From Paenibacillus chondroitinus NBRC 15376 (lineage in GTDB: Bacteria > Bacillota > Bacilli > Paenibacillales > NBRC-103111): a stretch of 64,000 nucleotides of DNA. Positions 7,794 to 16,531 of this stretch are shown here, one piece after another (position 1 is the first letter of the stretch; the number at the start of each line of letters is the position of its first letter). The stretch lies in NCBI RefSeq assembly GCF_004000765.1, contig NZ_BILW01000002.1, positions 124,001 to 188,000 on the forward strand, written 5' to 3'. The notes beneath the pieces were generated by a model that did not search any database, had not been told where the DNA came from, and was given only the letters and a program-made list of their open reading frames with translations. The position numbers and the translations under genes are program-made.

Positions 7794-8297
7794 ATGCGGT
7801 TACTTCGCAAAATAGCGCTAGGCATCGATACTTTTATCGAATCAGCCGCACTGATCGGCTTGCTCAGCATGATTATTATCGTTACTGTCCAGGTGATGAC
7901 GCGCAAGCTGTTCGATTTCGTTTTCTTCTGGTCCGAAGAAGTGACCATGCTGCTGCTCATTTGGTTCTCTTTCATGGGCATTGCGATCGGCTTTCGAGAA
8001 AAGCTTCATCTCGGCATTGATTCCTTCACGCACAAGCTTCCAGCATCCATCAACAAAGCACTGGATAAAGTGATCGAATTGGTCATCCTCGCCTTCGGAA
8101 TCTATCTGGTGTTCTATGGCTGGGATTTCACCGTCATGATGAATGAATCCGAGCTGCCGGCCACCGGATTGCCCAACAGCACACTTTATGTCATCATGCC
8201 GATCACCGGCGTTATGACCTGTGCTTATGCGCTGCTGCAACTGTTCGGGATCGAGACGAAGCGGCATGTCAATCTTCAAGAAGGAGGCAATCATTAA
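7794..8297 (+). CDS. TRAP transporter small permease (DctQ type)
   Basis: A 167-residue membrane protein with four predicted helices, the usual DctQ layout. VMTRKLFDFVFFWSEEVTML contains the family's conserved helix 2 start and the W-x-E-E motif, followed by LLIWFSFMGIAIGFREKLHL. DctQ partners the large permease and a periplasmic-type binding protein to drive sodium-coupled uptake of organic or sugar acids. GGGAGG precedes ATG 7794. The last codons overlap the start of the large permease gene by one base (8297), so the two are translationally coupled. Confidence 0.92.
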   Translation: MRLLRKIALGIDTFIESAALIGLLSMIIIVTVQVMTRKLFDFVFFWSEEVTMLLLIWFSFMGIAIGFREKLHLGIDSFTHKLPASINKALDKVIELVILAFGIYLVFYGWDFTVMMNESELPATGLPNSTLYVIMPITGVMTCAYALLQLFGIETKRHVNLQEGGNH

Positions 8298-9589
8298 TGG
8301 ATCCGACCATTGCCATACTCATTCTTTGCGTCGTCTTCATCCTCCTGATCATCCTGCGCTTTCCGATCTCGCTAGCTTTAGCCGGTTCATCGCTGCTCAC
8401 TTTGCTTTATTTGAAAGTGCCGCTGGCTACCGTTGGCCAGACGATGATTCAAGGGATGAATTCGTATTCGCTGCTGACCATCCCGTTCTTCATCCTGGCC
8501 GGCCAAATCATGAGCGAAGGCCAGATGGCCTTGCGCCTCATCAATCTCGCCCAAGTTCTCGTAGGCGGTATTCGCGGGGGCTTAGCCATGGTCAACTGCG
8601 TTGCCTGCATGTTCTTCGGGAACATTTCCGGCTCCGCCATTGCGGATGTTTCCTCGATCGGCTCCGTCATGATTCCCATGATGAAGAAAAAAGGCTACGA
8701 CACCGACTATGCCGTAGGTGTCACCGTCTCCGCCGCCATTCAAGGCGTCGTCGTTCCGCCAAGCCACAATCTCGTGCTGTACTCTCTGGCAGCTGGAGGA
8801 GGAATCTCGATTGCTTCGCTTTTTCTCGCGGGCATCGTTCCAGGCTTGATCCTCTGCGTATCGCTTATGATTACAAGCTATTTTATCGCCATTAAGCGCG
8901 GCTATACCAAAAGCGAGGCCGTTCCCCTGCGGGACATTCCCAAAATTGTGCGCGACGGTTTGCTCTCTCTTTTAACAGCGGTCATCATTCTTGGCGGTAT
9001 ATTCACCGGTTGGTTCACGGCTACAGAAAGCGGCGCGCTAGCTTGTTTGTACGCTTTTATCCTCACCTTTCTCGTATACCGGGATATTCCGATCAGCCGC
9101 ATGTGGGTCATCTTGAAACGCACGTTCCGAACCGTCGCGATGGTGCTTTTCCTCATTGCCGCTTCCGCTACCTTCAGTTATGTGCTCGCCTTCCTCAAAG
9201 TTCCCGGCATGCTGACGGATTGGATGCTTGGCATCACCGACAGCCCTATTATTATTCTACTGATCATCAACGTCTTGCTGCTCTTGCTTGGCGCACCTAT
9301 GGATATGGCTCCGCTCATCCTGATCATGACGCCGATTCTGCTGCCTGTCGTCACCGCGCTTGGGATGGACCCTGTTCACTTCGGCATCATTATGATGTTA
9401 AACTTAGGCATCGGATTGCTGACGCCTCCTGTTGGAACCGTTTTATTCGTCGGCTCCGCCATCGGCAATATCTCAATTTCGGAAGGCACCAAAGCCATGA
9501 TGCCCTTCTTCTATGTCATGTGCGTCGTGCTCATGATCCTGACTTATATCCCTGGACTGGTGATGTGGCTGCCAAATCTTATGAAATGA
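8297..9589 (+). CDS. TRAP transporter large permease (DctM type)
   Basis: A 430-residue membrane protein with about 12 hydrophobic segments. Typical DctM features include IPFFILAGQIMSEG near residues 60-73, FFGNISGSAIADVSSIGSVM, QGVVVPPSHNLVLYS, LLLLGAPMDMAPLILIMTPI and LGIGLLTPPVGTVLFVGSAI. It forms the ion-coupled channel with the DctQ protein. The gene overlaps the small permease gene and is followed after 33 bp by the binding-protein gene, so the three genes form one operon. Direction and composition match the neighbours. Confidence 0.95.
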   Translation: MDPTIAILILCVVFILLIILRFPISLALAGSSLLTLLYLKVPLATVGQTMIQGMNSYSLLTIPFFILAGQIMSEGQMALRLINLAQVLVGGIRGGLAMVNCVACMFFGNISGSAIADVSSIGSVMIPMMKKKGYDTDYAVGVTVSAAIQGVVVPPSHNLVLYSLAAGGGISIASLFLAGIVPGLILCVSLMITSYFIAIKRGYTKSEAVPLRDIPKIVRDGLLSLLTAVIILGGIFTGWFTATESGALACLYAFILTFLVYRDIPISRMWVILKRTFRTVAMVLFLIAASATFSYVLAFLKVPGMLTDWMLGITDSPIIILLIINVLLLLLGAPMDMAPLILIMTPILLPVVTALGMDPVHFGIIMMLNLGIGLLTPPVGTVLFVGSAIGNISISEGTKAMMPFFYVMCVVLMILTYIPGLVMWLPNLMK

Positions 9590-9622
9590 CCAACTAATTT
9601 TATGAAAAAGGGGATCACCACT

Positions 9623-10684
9623 ATGAAAATGAAAAAATCATATATAACCGCACTTAGCACGATGCTCGGTGCAAGTCTGCTGCTAGTCGCTTGCGGCGGG
9701 GGAAGCACTCCGACAACCGGCAGCTCGACAAAAGCTCCGGGAGCAGCCAGCCCTGCAGCAGCCAAGAAAGCGGAAGGACCGAAACTAACTTTTCGCTTGG
9801 CTGAAACACATCCCGCCGACTATCCGACAACACTTGGCGATAAAAAATTCGCCGAACTCGTCAATCAAGCCTCCGATGGGCGCATCAAAATCGACGTCTT
9901 CCCAGCTTCCCAGCTTGGTGAAGAGAAAGCTGTTATCGAACAGGTGCAATTGGGTGCGATTGAGTTCACTCGCGTCAGCACCGGAGCGCTTGGCGGCTTC
10001 AACAAACAATATGAAGTGTTCAGTTTGCCTTATATTTTCGACAATGACAATCACCAATGGAAGTTTCTAGAGAGTGAACAAGGCACAAAGCTGCTGGACA
10101 GTTTGGAATCCTCGCGTATGAAAGGGCTTGCCTACTACAGCTCCGGAGCGCGTCATTTCTACTCCAAGAAGCCGATCAAAAGCATTGCCGATCTGAAAGG
10201 ACTTAAAATTCGCGTGATTCAAAACAAAGTGAACATCGATCTCATGAACGCGCTAGGCGCGAATGCAACGCCTATGCCATACGGCGATGTGTTCAACGCC
10301 CTGCAAACTGGCGTCATTGATGCCGCAGAGAACAACTATCCGAGCTACTTCTCATCCAATCATTTTCAGCAGGCGAAAAATCTCATTCTTGACCAGCATC
10401 AGCGTGTGCCGGAAGTGCTTTTAATCTCCAAAGTAGCTTGGGATAAACTGAGTAATGACGACAAAGCGCTGATCAAAAAAGCAGCCCTCGAATCCGTCAA
10501 AACGCAAAAAGCCGAATGGGATAAATTCGAAAAAGACTCCGAGGCCAAAGTTAAAGCGGCTGGAGTCACGATCACCGATGTGTCTGATCTCAAGCCATGG
10601 CAGGACGCGGTAAAGCCGGTTATCGAGAAGTACCGCGCAGAGTACAAAGAAACGTTGGAAGCTATTGAAAAGGCGAGAAAATGA
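9623..10684 (+). CDS. TRAP transporter substrate-binding lipoprotein (DctP type)
   Basis: About 353 residues. A lipoprotein signal ends at LLVACGG, so it is probably anchored outside the membrane. The DctP domain begins KLTFRLAETHPADYPTT and includes the conserved Arg of KGLKIRVIQNKVN, which binds the ligand carboxylate, and NALQTGVIDAAENNYPSYF. AENN(Y/W)PSY resembles the motif I recall from uronate-type TRAP binding proteins, consistent with the nearby KdgF and GH4 genes, but the ligand is inferred. The frame opens at 9602; ATG 9623 follows AAAGGGG at better spacing and gives a normal signal peptide. Confidence 0.92.
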   Translation: MKMKKSYITALSTMLGASLLLVACGGGSTPTTGSSTKAPGAASPAAAKKAEGPKLTFRLAETHPADYPTTLGDKKFAELVNQASDGRIKIDVFPASQLGEEKAVIEQVQLGAIEFTRVSTGALGGFNKQYEVFSLPYIFDNDNHQWKFLESEQGTKLLDSLESSRMKGLAYYSSGARHFYSKKPIKSIADLKGLKIRVIQNKVNIDLMNALGANATPMPYGDVFNALQTGVIDAAENNYPSYFSSNHFQQAKNLILDQHQRVPEVLLISKVAWDKLSNDDKALIKKAALESVKTQKAEWDKFEKDSEAKVKAAGVTITDVSDLKPWQDAVKPVIEKYRAEYKETLEAIEKARK

Positions 10685-10689
10685 TAACA

Positions 10690-10730
10690 AACCAAAAGGA
10701 ACCTGAGATCAGCTCAGGTTCCTTTTGGTT
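10690..10730. terminator. Bidirectional terminator shared by convergent genes
   Basis: A perfect 18-bp stem (AACCAAAAGGAACCTGAG and its complement) closes a 5-base loop at 10708-10712. It sits between the TRAP operon and the convergent response-regulator gene and includes the last codons and stop of that gene (stop at 10714-10716). There is no long T run, so termination may depend on stem stability. Confidence 0.7.
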
Positions 10731-11472
10731 CTTGCAGCTTCCCTCCACTTTTCCGATATTCCAGAGGAGAGCTCCCAGTCAGCTTTTTAAACGTATTGCT
10801 AAAATAAGCAATATCGCCGTAGCCCAACCTCTCGGCGATTTCAGATACGCGCAAAGCTGTTTTGATAAGCAGCCGCTTCGCCTCTTCCATTCTCATGAGG
10901 ATAACATAGTCAACAAACTTCCCGCCCGTTTGCTGCTTAAACAACTGACTCAAGTAGCTGGGATTCAGATGAACCAAAGCTGCCGCATCGGTTAATGTAA
11001 TTTCCTTCGCTAAGTTAGCTGCTACAAACTGCTGCACTTGCTCAATAGCTGACATTTCAGCCGTTGCGAGTGAACCTTCCGTTCCTCCTATGGCCTCTTT
11101 TAACATCGCTCTGCCTTGTATCCATCGCTCCAAGCAATCCGCCATCGCCTCCATTTCCACCGGCTTCAGCAAGTAGTCTTTGACCCCGTAGCGAATCGCT
11201 TTCTGTGCAAATTGAAAATCGTCATAACCGCTCACAAGCACCAGATTGGCTGTCATCGCCGCCATCTGCTCAGCCAAACCGATGCCGTCCATAATCGGCA
11301 TTTTCACATCCGAAATCACCAGATCCGCCGCATGCTTCTGCACCGCATCCAAAGCTTCCAGGCCGTTAGCGCATTCCTGCACAATCGTAACGGGAAGCTT
11401 TGTTTGCTCCACAGCCTTGCGCAGCACAACCCGAACCCATTTTTCATCGTCGACGAGAATAATTTTGTACAT
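10714..11472 (-). CDS. AraC-type response regulator (YesN-like)
   Basis: About 252 residues: a receiver domain (1-120; acidic pocket in ILVDDE, phospho-Asp in LVISDVKMPIMDGIG, switch region in LVSGYDD, Lys in YLLKPVE) followed by an AraC double helix-turn-helix (about 150-250: AALVHLNPSYLSQLFKQQTG, VSEIAERLGYGDIAYFSNTF). The frame opens at 11499, inside the kinase gene, but AAGGAG precedes ATG 11472. It starts 4 bp after the kinase stop. The pair faces the TRAP operon and probably regulates it. Confidence 0.92.
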   Translation of the reverse strand: MYKIILVDDEKWVRVVLRKAVEQTKLPVTIVQECANGLEALDAVQKHAADLVISDVKMPIMDGIGLAEQMAAMTANLVLVSGYDDFQFAQKAIRYGVKDYLLKPVEMEAMADCLERWIQGRAMLKEAIGGTEGSLATAEMSAIEQVQQFVAANLAKEITLTDAAALVHLNPSYLSQLFKQQTGGKFVDYVILMRMEEAKRLLIKTALRVSEIAERLGYGDIAYFSNTFKKLTGSSPLEYRKSGGKLQEPKGT

Positions 11473-11476
11473 GTCC

Positions 11477-13321
11477 CTACGCTCCTTCCCGCATCCCAAG
11501 TCCCAGCGGCAATTTCAAGCTAACGGTCGTCCCTGTGCCTGCACGGCTTTCCAGCTCTAACCCGTAAGCTTCTCCGAATAAATAGGCGATGCGCCGATGC
11601 ACATTCACGATCCCAATTTGTGAAACAGCAGCAATCATATCCTTTTGCAGCAAATCGAGCTGCAAAGCACGCAGCTTTTCTGCCGGAATCCCCGTCCCGG
11701 TATCTTGGATCTCGATGACGAATTGCTGCTCATCCAGTTTTTTAGCGGAAATAGTAATATGAACCTGACGGTCGCTCGTCTCAATGCCGTGGATCACGCA
11801 ATTTTCCACTAAGGGCTGCAGCGCAAACTTCGCAATCAGCTGATTTTCCGCCCAATGCGGGATTCGAAACTCGTAACTAAGCTTCTCTTCAAAACGGTAC
11901 TGCTGTATCCGCAAATACATCTCACAAATGTGAATTTCCTGCTGCACAGAGCTCGTAGCACCCGCATGATTCAAATTGTAGCGCAGCAGCCTCGCCAAGG
12001 AGGCGACTAATACCGAAATGTCGGTCATATCTTTGTCCAGCGCCATCCCCCGCACCGTTTCCAAAGCATTCATAAGAAAGTGAGGATTCACTTGGGACTG
12101 GAGCACCTTAAGCTCCGTTTCCTTCTGGCGAAGCTGAAGATCCTTCTCCCGCAGCTGGGAGTAATAAATCTCGTCGAGCAGGATTTGCAGCTTTTCCACC
12201 ATTTTATTAAAATCATTCGTCAGCTGCCCGATCTCATCCTTCGATTCGATGTCCACCCGAGCTTGAAAATCTCCTTCTTTTACCCGTTTCATAAAATACT
12301 GCAGAGCCCGGACCGGCCGAACGATACTTGTCGCAAAGCCGATCCCGATTAGATAAGCGATCACGAGCGTCACAGCTACCGTCCACCAAATGGTTTGCCG
12401 AATATATTGTGTTCCGTGCGTCAATTCATGCTCAGGAATGGTCGTTACCAGCCGCCAATTCAAATAGGAAGATCGGCTAAACGTATAAAAGGGCTTATCG
12501 CCGGTTAACGACTGATAGGATCCGCTCTCCTGCTGCAAAATATAGTCCAGCTGATCCCACGCCGCCAAGTGGCCAATATCCGCGTACTCCGGGGAATAAA
12601 TATACCTGCCGTTCGGGTCTAGAATCGATAAATACCCTGTTCTGCCAATCGTTACACGTTCAGCAATTTCTTGAATACGTTTGAAATTCACTTCCATGAT
12701 AAGAGTGGCCACGGGTTCTAAGGTATTGGGACTGACCAATCGCTTCACGATGGAGAGGACCGGCACATCTTCCAGCTCATACCGCTCCGAAGGCGGACGA
12801 ATAATGAGCATAATGTCGCTGTTGGACGGCACGCTGGCAAACCATGGCTCCTCGATAAGCTGCAGCGCTGGTGTCACATTTTTATCCATACTCGTGTCGA
12901 GCACCGTTTGATTTTCCATAATCAGCATGATCCGGGAAATGTCCGAGCGGGAGTAAGCCGTATCTTTCAGAAGCTGCATCATCGGCTCCCGAATGCCCGA
13001 ATCCCGCACTTCCTGCTCACTCGTCATACGAAGAAACTGCTGCATGGAGGGATGATTTTGCATCCGGATGGAGTCGATTTCGAAATCCCGAATGTAATAT
13101 TCGATGTGCAGCTTCACCTGCTCGATGATTTGTTCGTTGCTTAAACTCGCTTCCTCGCGCAGCACTTCCGACGACTTCTGATACGAGATGAGCCCAACGA
13201 TAACAAGCGGAATAACGACCAACATAGCGGAATAGACAAGCAGTTTGACGGTCAACGGCCGATCGCGCAAAAATAGACTCCTATAAAACCACGTCCAAGC
13301 CCGGCGGCTTTTTCTACCCAT
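11477..13321 (-). CDS. Sensor histidine kinase (YesM-like)
   Basis: A 614-residue membrane kinase. TM1 lies at about 25-47, an extracellular Cache-like region at about 48-300, TM2 at about 308-328 and HAMP at about 328-380. A His_kinase (PF06580-type) domain follows, with the phospho-acceptor His in VNPHFLMNALETVRG, then a GHKL ATPase (LVENCVIHGIE N-box, DTGTGIP G-box). The strong ribosome site GGGAGGAGG precedes ATG 13321. It forms a two-gene unit with the AraC-type response regulator downstream. By position it probably senses the TRAP substrate or a related extracellular sugar acid; that link is inferred. Confidence 0.93.
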   Translation of the reverse strand: MGRKSRRAWTWFYRSLFLRDRPLTVKLLVYSAMLVVIPLVIVGLISYQKSSEVLREEASLSNEQIIEQVKLHIEYYIRDFEIDSIRMQNHPSMQQFLRMTSEQEVRDSGIREPMMQLLKDTAYSRSDISRIMLIMENQTVLDTSMDKNVTPALQLIEEPWFASVPSNSDIMLIIRPPSERYELEDVPVLSIVKRLVSPNTLEPVATLIMEVNFKRIQEIAERVTIGRTGYLSILDPNGRYIYSPEYADIGHLAAWDQLDYILQQESGSYQSLTGDKPFYTFSRSSYLNWRLVTTIPEHELTHGTQYIRQTIWWTVAVTLVIAYLIGIGFATSIVRPVRALQYFMKRVKEGDFQARVDIESKDEIGQLTNDFNKMVEKLQILLDEIYYSQLREKDLQLRQKETELKVLQSQVNPHFLMNALETVRGMALDKDMTDISVLVASLARLLRYNLNHAGATSSVQQEIHICEMYLRIQQYRFEEKLSYEFRIPHWAENQLIAKFALQPLVENCVIHGIETSDRQVHITISAKKLDEQQFVIEIQDTGTGIPAEKLRALQLDLLQKDMIAAVSQIGIVNVHRRIAYLFGEAYGLELESRAGTGTTVSLKLPLGLGMREGA

Positions 13322-13344
13322 AATTGCCTCCTCCCGCCTACAAA

Positions 13345-13358
13345 TGTAAACGCATTCA
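13345..13358 (+). promoter_or_regulatory. cre-like palindrome upstream of the kinase gene
   Basis: TGTAAACGCATTCA, within the palindrome TGTAAACGCATTCACA, has one mismatch to TGWAANCGNTNWCA when read on either strand. It lies 24 bp before the YesM-like kinase start. CcpA control is a reasonable inference. Confidence 0.45.
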
Positions 13359-13373
13359 CATTAAAAGAAAGAA

Positions 13374-13397
13374 AACCAGTTGCAAGAGCAACTGGTT
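13374..13397 (-). terminator. Terminator of the KdgF-like gene
   Basis: Stem AACCAGTTGC, loop AAGA, stem GCAACTGGTT; on the minus strand it is followed by a T-rich run. It overlaps the stop codon of the cupin gene. Confidence 0.75.
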
Positions 13398-13713
13398 AAC
13401 GTTTCACAAGATCTTCACGAATCGGTGTAAATACATCCAGCAAAGCAGATGCTTCCAAGGCTGTTACGCCATGCTGCGCTCCGCTAGGTATGTAAACCGT
13501 TTCCCCTTGTTCGATGACCGTCACAACACCATCTATCGTAAACTCAATTTTGCCTTTTAGGCAATAGGACATTTGTTCATGCACATGGCTGTGCTGATAT
13601 CCTACGGCTCCTGGCTCAAAGTGAACCTCCATCATCATTAACCCGACTTCAGCTTTCAAAATGCAGCGTTTCACGCCCGGTTCAGCCGGTTCCCATACGC
13701 CAATATTCGACAT
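13396..13713 (-). CDS. KdgF-like cupin (unsaturated uronate linearisation)
   Basis: A 105-residue single cupin. Metal ligands are visible in GAVGYQHSHVHEQMSYCLKG (His, His, Glu) and in the second motif PSGAQHGVTAL (His). The pattern MMEVHF...GYQHSHVHEQMSY...GETVYIPSGAQHGV...DVFTPIREDL closely follows KdgF, which opens 4,5-unsaturated galacturonate or mannuronate to the linear keto form in pectin and alginate breakdown. The product would feed KduI and KduD, encoded at 20318-22713. It has its own terminator, and another terminator separates it from the upstream GH4 gene. A general cupin of other function remains possible. Confidence 0.8.
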   Translation of the reverse strand: MSNIGVWEPAEPGVKRCILKAEVGLMMMEVHFEPGAVGYQHSHVHEQMSYCLKGKIEFTIDGVVTVIEQGETVYIPSGAQHGVTALEASALLDVFTPIREDLVKR

Positions 13714-13757
13714 CTAACTTACCCCTCTCCCATTTGAACGATCCTAGAAAAATAAAA

Positions 13758-13777
13758 AAGGGCCGCAAGCGGCCCTT
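13758..13777 (-). terminator. Terminator after the GH4 gene
   Basis: Stem AAGGGCCGC and GCGGCCCTT with a two-base centre; on the minus strand it is followed by TTTTTTATTTTT. It ends the GH4 transcript before the KdgF-like gene. Confidence 0.85.
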
Positions 13778-13852
13778 CACTTACAAAACTAATTATAACC
13801 CAAAAGAACCAAAATGAACATACTTGAAAACAAACGAACATTACGTTTCCTA

Positions 13853-15358
13853 TTAGGATGAAACAGCCGCACGGTCTTTCCCTTTGTCTGCTTCGCCCGC
13901 ATTTTTGTTAGCGGCTTGCCGGTCCTGCTTCATTTCTTCCACTGTTTTCACCTTCAAGCGCGCTGCGCCTTCATAGTCTCGGGTAGGAATGAGATTGCCG
14001 GCGGCAAGGCGATTTTTGGCTTCTTCAATGGCAGATCCGTACTGAGGCAGCCATTTCTCTTGGGCAACCAACATCTCATCCACCATTTGCCAAATTTCTT
14101 TCGGATTGCAGACAGCTCCAACGAGAGGATCCATCATAAACGCTTGACGAAGCAGTTTATCGTCCCCATGCACAGCCGCTTCCACAGCAAGACGCTGCAC
14201 AGAAATGCTGACATTACATACGGCAGCAGGGCCTAATGGCAGATCGCCTACATGCGGCATCGAAATGCCGTTGCCATCCACATAACCCGGTGCTTCAATG
14301 ATAGCATCGTTTGGCAGATTCGAGATGACGCCGTTATTCACCAGGTTGAAATGTCCACGATATACACGGCCGGTTTCAAGTCCCTCGATGATATAGGAGC
14401 CGTGCTCTTCACTGCGCTTCTCCGCTTTGTACTCCATTGCCTTATCCTTCATCCAGTTCGGGAAATCCGTCTCAAACCAGTTCCGCCCTTCCGTACATAC
14501 GCGCAGGTAACCGCCGGTTTCCCCGTTAATCCAGCTTCCCAGATCAATCCAATCTTGGATTTCGCTCGCGCGTTTCCGGTACCAAGGCACATACTCGCTA
14601 AGATGTCCGTTGGATTCTGTGCTGTAGTAGCCGAAGCGACGTAGCATGTCGATGCGCACTTTCTCCGTGCGAGCATATTCCGGATGGTTCTCGAACGCTT
14701 CAAGCAGGCCTTGCGTCAGATCCTTGCCTTGGTGACGAGCTTGTATATACCAAGTTTGATGATTAATTCCTGCACAAATGATATCGACTTCTTCTTTGTT
14801 CAAACCGTACACGTTAGCAATTTGACGATGCCCGTGCTGCACGCCGTGACATAAACCAATCGTCCGAACGCCGCCGTACGTATTGCAAGCCCATGTCAGC
14901 ATCGCCATCGGATTCGCATAATTTAACAGCAGCACATCCGGCGAAGCTACGTCGCGAATGTCTCCGCAAATACGCAGCATTTCCGAAATCCCGCGCTGTC
15001 CGTACATAATGCCTCCGGCGCACAACGTATCCCCGACGCACTGGTCAACGCCATATTTAAGCGGAATATCGACATCCGTTGCAAAAGCTTCCAGACCCCC
15101 GACGCGAATCGTACATAACACGTATTTTGCGTCTTTCAAAGCTTCCCTGCGATCCGTGCTTGCTTGAATTTTAATGTTCAGACCATTCTCCACAATATCT
15201 CTTTGGCACAGCTCAGTTACCATATCCAAATTATGTTGGTTGATGTCTGTAAAAGCGACCTGAATATCTTTAAACTCAGGAACTGATAATAAATCCCTTA
15301 GTAATCCGCGTGTAAAACCAATACTTCCCGCTCCAATAAAAGCCACTTTAAATGACAT
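13853..15358 (-). CDS. Glycoside hydrolase family 4, alpha-glucuronidase-type motif
   Basis: A 501-residue NAD- and Mn-dependent GH4 enzyme. It has the Rossmann motif FIGAGSIGFT at residues 6-15, the metal Cys in IGLCHGVQHG (about 175) and the metal His in AGINHQTWY (about 205). In GH4 the tetrapeptide at this Cys tracks specificity: as I recall it, CHSV for alpha-galactosidases, CHE(I/V/M) for alpha-glucosidases and CHGx for alpha-glucuronidases. CHGV therefore suggests a uronic-acid glycosidase, in line with KdgF and the TRAP genes. Automatic annotation would probably say alpha-glucosidase/alpha-galactosidase. GAGAGGG precedes the ATG. It follows an AraC regulator gene on the same strand. 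Confidence 0.88.
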   Translation of the reverse strand: MSFKVAFIGAGSIGFTRGLLRDLLSVPEFKDIQVAFTDINQHNLDMVTELCQRDIVENGLNIKIQASTDRREALKDAKYVLCTIRVGGLEAFATDVDIPLKYGVDQCVGDTLCAGGIMYGQRGISEMLRICGDIRDVASPDVLLLNYANPMAMLTWACNTYGGVRTIGLCHGVQHGHRQIANVYGLNKEEVDIICAGINHQTWYIQARHQGKDLTQGLLEAFENHPEYARTEKVRIDMLRRFGYYSTESNGHLSEYVPWYRKRASEIQDWIDLGSWINGETGGYLRVCTEGRNWFETDFPNWMKDKAMEYKAEKRSEEHGSYIIEGLETGRVYRGHFNLVNNGVISNLPNDAIIEAPGYVDGNGISMPHVGDLPLGPAAVCNVSISVQRLAVEAAVHGDDKLLRQAFMMDPLVGAVCNPKEIWQMVDEMLVAQEKWLPQYGSAIEEAKNRLAAGNLIPTRDYEGAARLKVKTVEEMKQDRQAANKNAGEADKGKDRAAVSS

Positions 15359-15425
15359 ATTTATCGCCCTCTCTATCGTGTTTTCTACCTTTCACATTGT
15401 ATCAAGCACGAAAGAGAAACCGTTA

Positions 15426-16385
15426 TCAAATTTCTAACTTCCTCGTCTCACTTTTGTCAAAAATCCTAACTTCTTTGGGATAGTTTCGTTTCTCCGCATA
15501 CATGGATTTACGAAAATCGGTGGGAGTCAGACCCGTATAATCTTTGAAAAGCATATGAAAATACTGCCGGCTTCCAACACCGATGTACTCACAAATATCA
15601 GAAATCGGCACATTGGTTTCGAGGAGCAGCATCTTGGCCTTTTCCATCCGAATGCCGGTTAAGTAAGCCATTAATGTCTGTCCAGTCAAAGCTTTGAAAA
15701 TCCGCTGCAAGTACCCTGGATGCAAATTAACAGCCCCGGCAATATCCTTCACTTGAATATCACGGTCATAGTTCTGATGCAAATACTCCATCGAAATCTT
15801 GACATATCTTTCACTCTGTGCCTCACCGCTATTGACCGTTTCACGCCAAAGCCGTGCAATACGTATCAGTAGTTGTGTGATCAGGAGCTGAACCATCAAG
15901 TCGCTTTTATTCGCTGCTTTATCCAGCTCCAGCACCAAGCTTTTCATAATATGGTACACTTCATCCCCATCCCGCAGCACCAAATAGGGAGCTTCTGATG
16001 CCAGTAAGGCGATCAGCAGATCATCTTCGCCAGCCAATTGTTGAATCGAGGGGTATACCCCTTTATTGGGAATAAATCGAAATTCTACATTGAGCATTCT
16101 GCATGGATTAGCTGCATCGACGAGCAAACGATGGGGGACGTTGGCATTTATGATCATAAATTCGCCTTTTTTGAGCGCGACCTTCTCGGTATGTGCCGGC
16201 TCAGTTTGAACCTCAATTTCGCAATAGCCTTGAATTGTATACATAATTTCAGTGGCATCATGACGGTGAAAAGGCATTTCAAAGCCTTGCCATTGTTTAA
16301 AATAGTACGCCATCACATGCGGGTGACCGTTTGATTCCATCAAGAGAGCCGGAAATAACGATTCGTTATCAGGCATAAACGTCAT
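15426..16385 (-). CDS. AraC-family regulator with N-terminal cupin
   Basis: About 319 residues. The N-terminal AraC-type sugar-sensing cupin is marked by PFHRHDATEIMYTIQGYCE (about residues 30-50), and the C-terminal double helix-turn-helix (about 205-300) contains IAGAVNLHPGYLQRIFKALT and ISDICEYIGVGSRQYFHMLF, ending GLTPTDFRKS. The frame opens at TTG 16400; ATG 16385 after GGAAGGGAAAG is preferred. The GH4 gene begins 67 bp downstream on the same strand, so it probably controls uronide glycosidase expression. Confidence 0.88.
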   Translation of the reverse strand: MTFMPDNESLFPALLMESNGHPHVMAYYFKQWQGFEMPFHRHDATEIMYTIQGYCEIEVQTEPAHTEKVALKKGEFMIINANVPHRLLVDAANPCRMLNVEFRFIPNKGVYPSIQQLAGEDDLLIALLASEAPYLVLRDGDEVYHIMKSLVLELDKAANKSDLMVQLLITQLLIRIARLWRETVNSGEAQSERYVKISMEYLHQNYDRDIQVKDIAGAVNLHPGYLQRIFKALTGQTLMAYLTGIRMEKAKMLLLETNVPISDICEYIGVGSRQYFHMLFKDYTGLTPTDFRKSMYAEKRNYPKEVRIFDKSETRKLEI

Positions 16386-16531
16386 CTTTCCCTTCCACAA
16401 AACGTTGTCATTCCTATCGTCATTGTAACCGCCTATTCATAAAAAGAAAATCGTCTGGCAGCCAATTGCGTACACCCTGGAGCAGAACATACCCAAACCA
16501 AATAAAAATGGACAAGCCTGCTAATTTTGAG

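Noticed and set aside
8221..9597. Long plus-strand frames of 224 and 195 codons overlapping the DctM gene
   Set aside because: They are Arg/His/Ser-rich shadows of the TRAP permease gene, which has clear family motifs.
13853..15358. Assignment of the GH4 enzyme as LplD alpha-galacturonidase
   Set aside because: LplD, as I recall it, has a CHEV-type motif and different flanking sequence; CHGV fits the glucuronidase-type group better.
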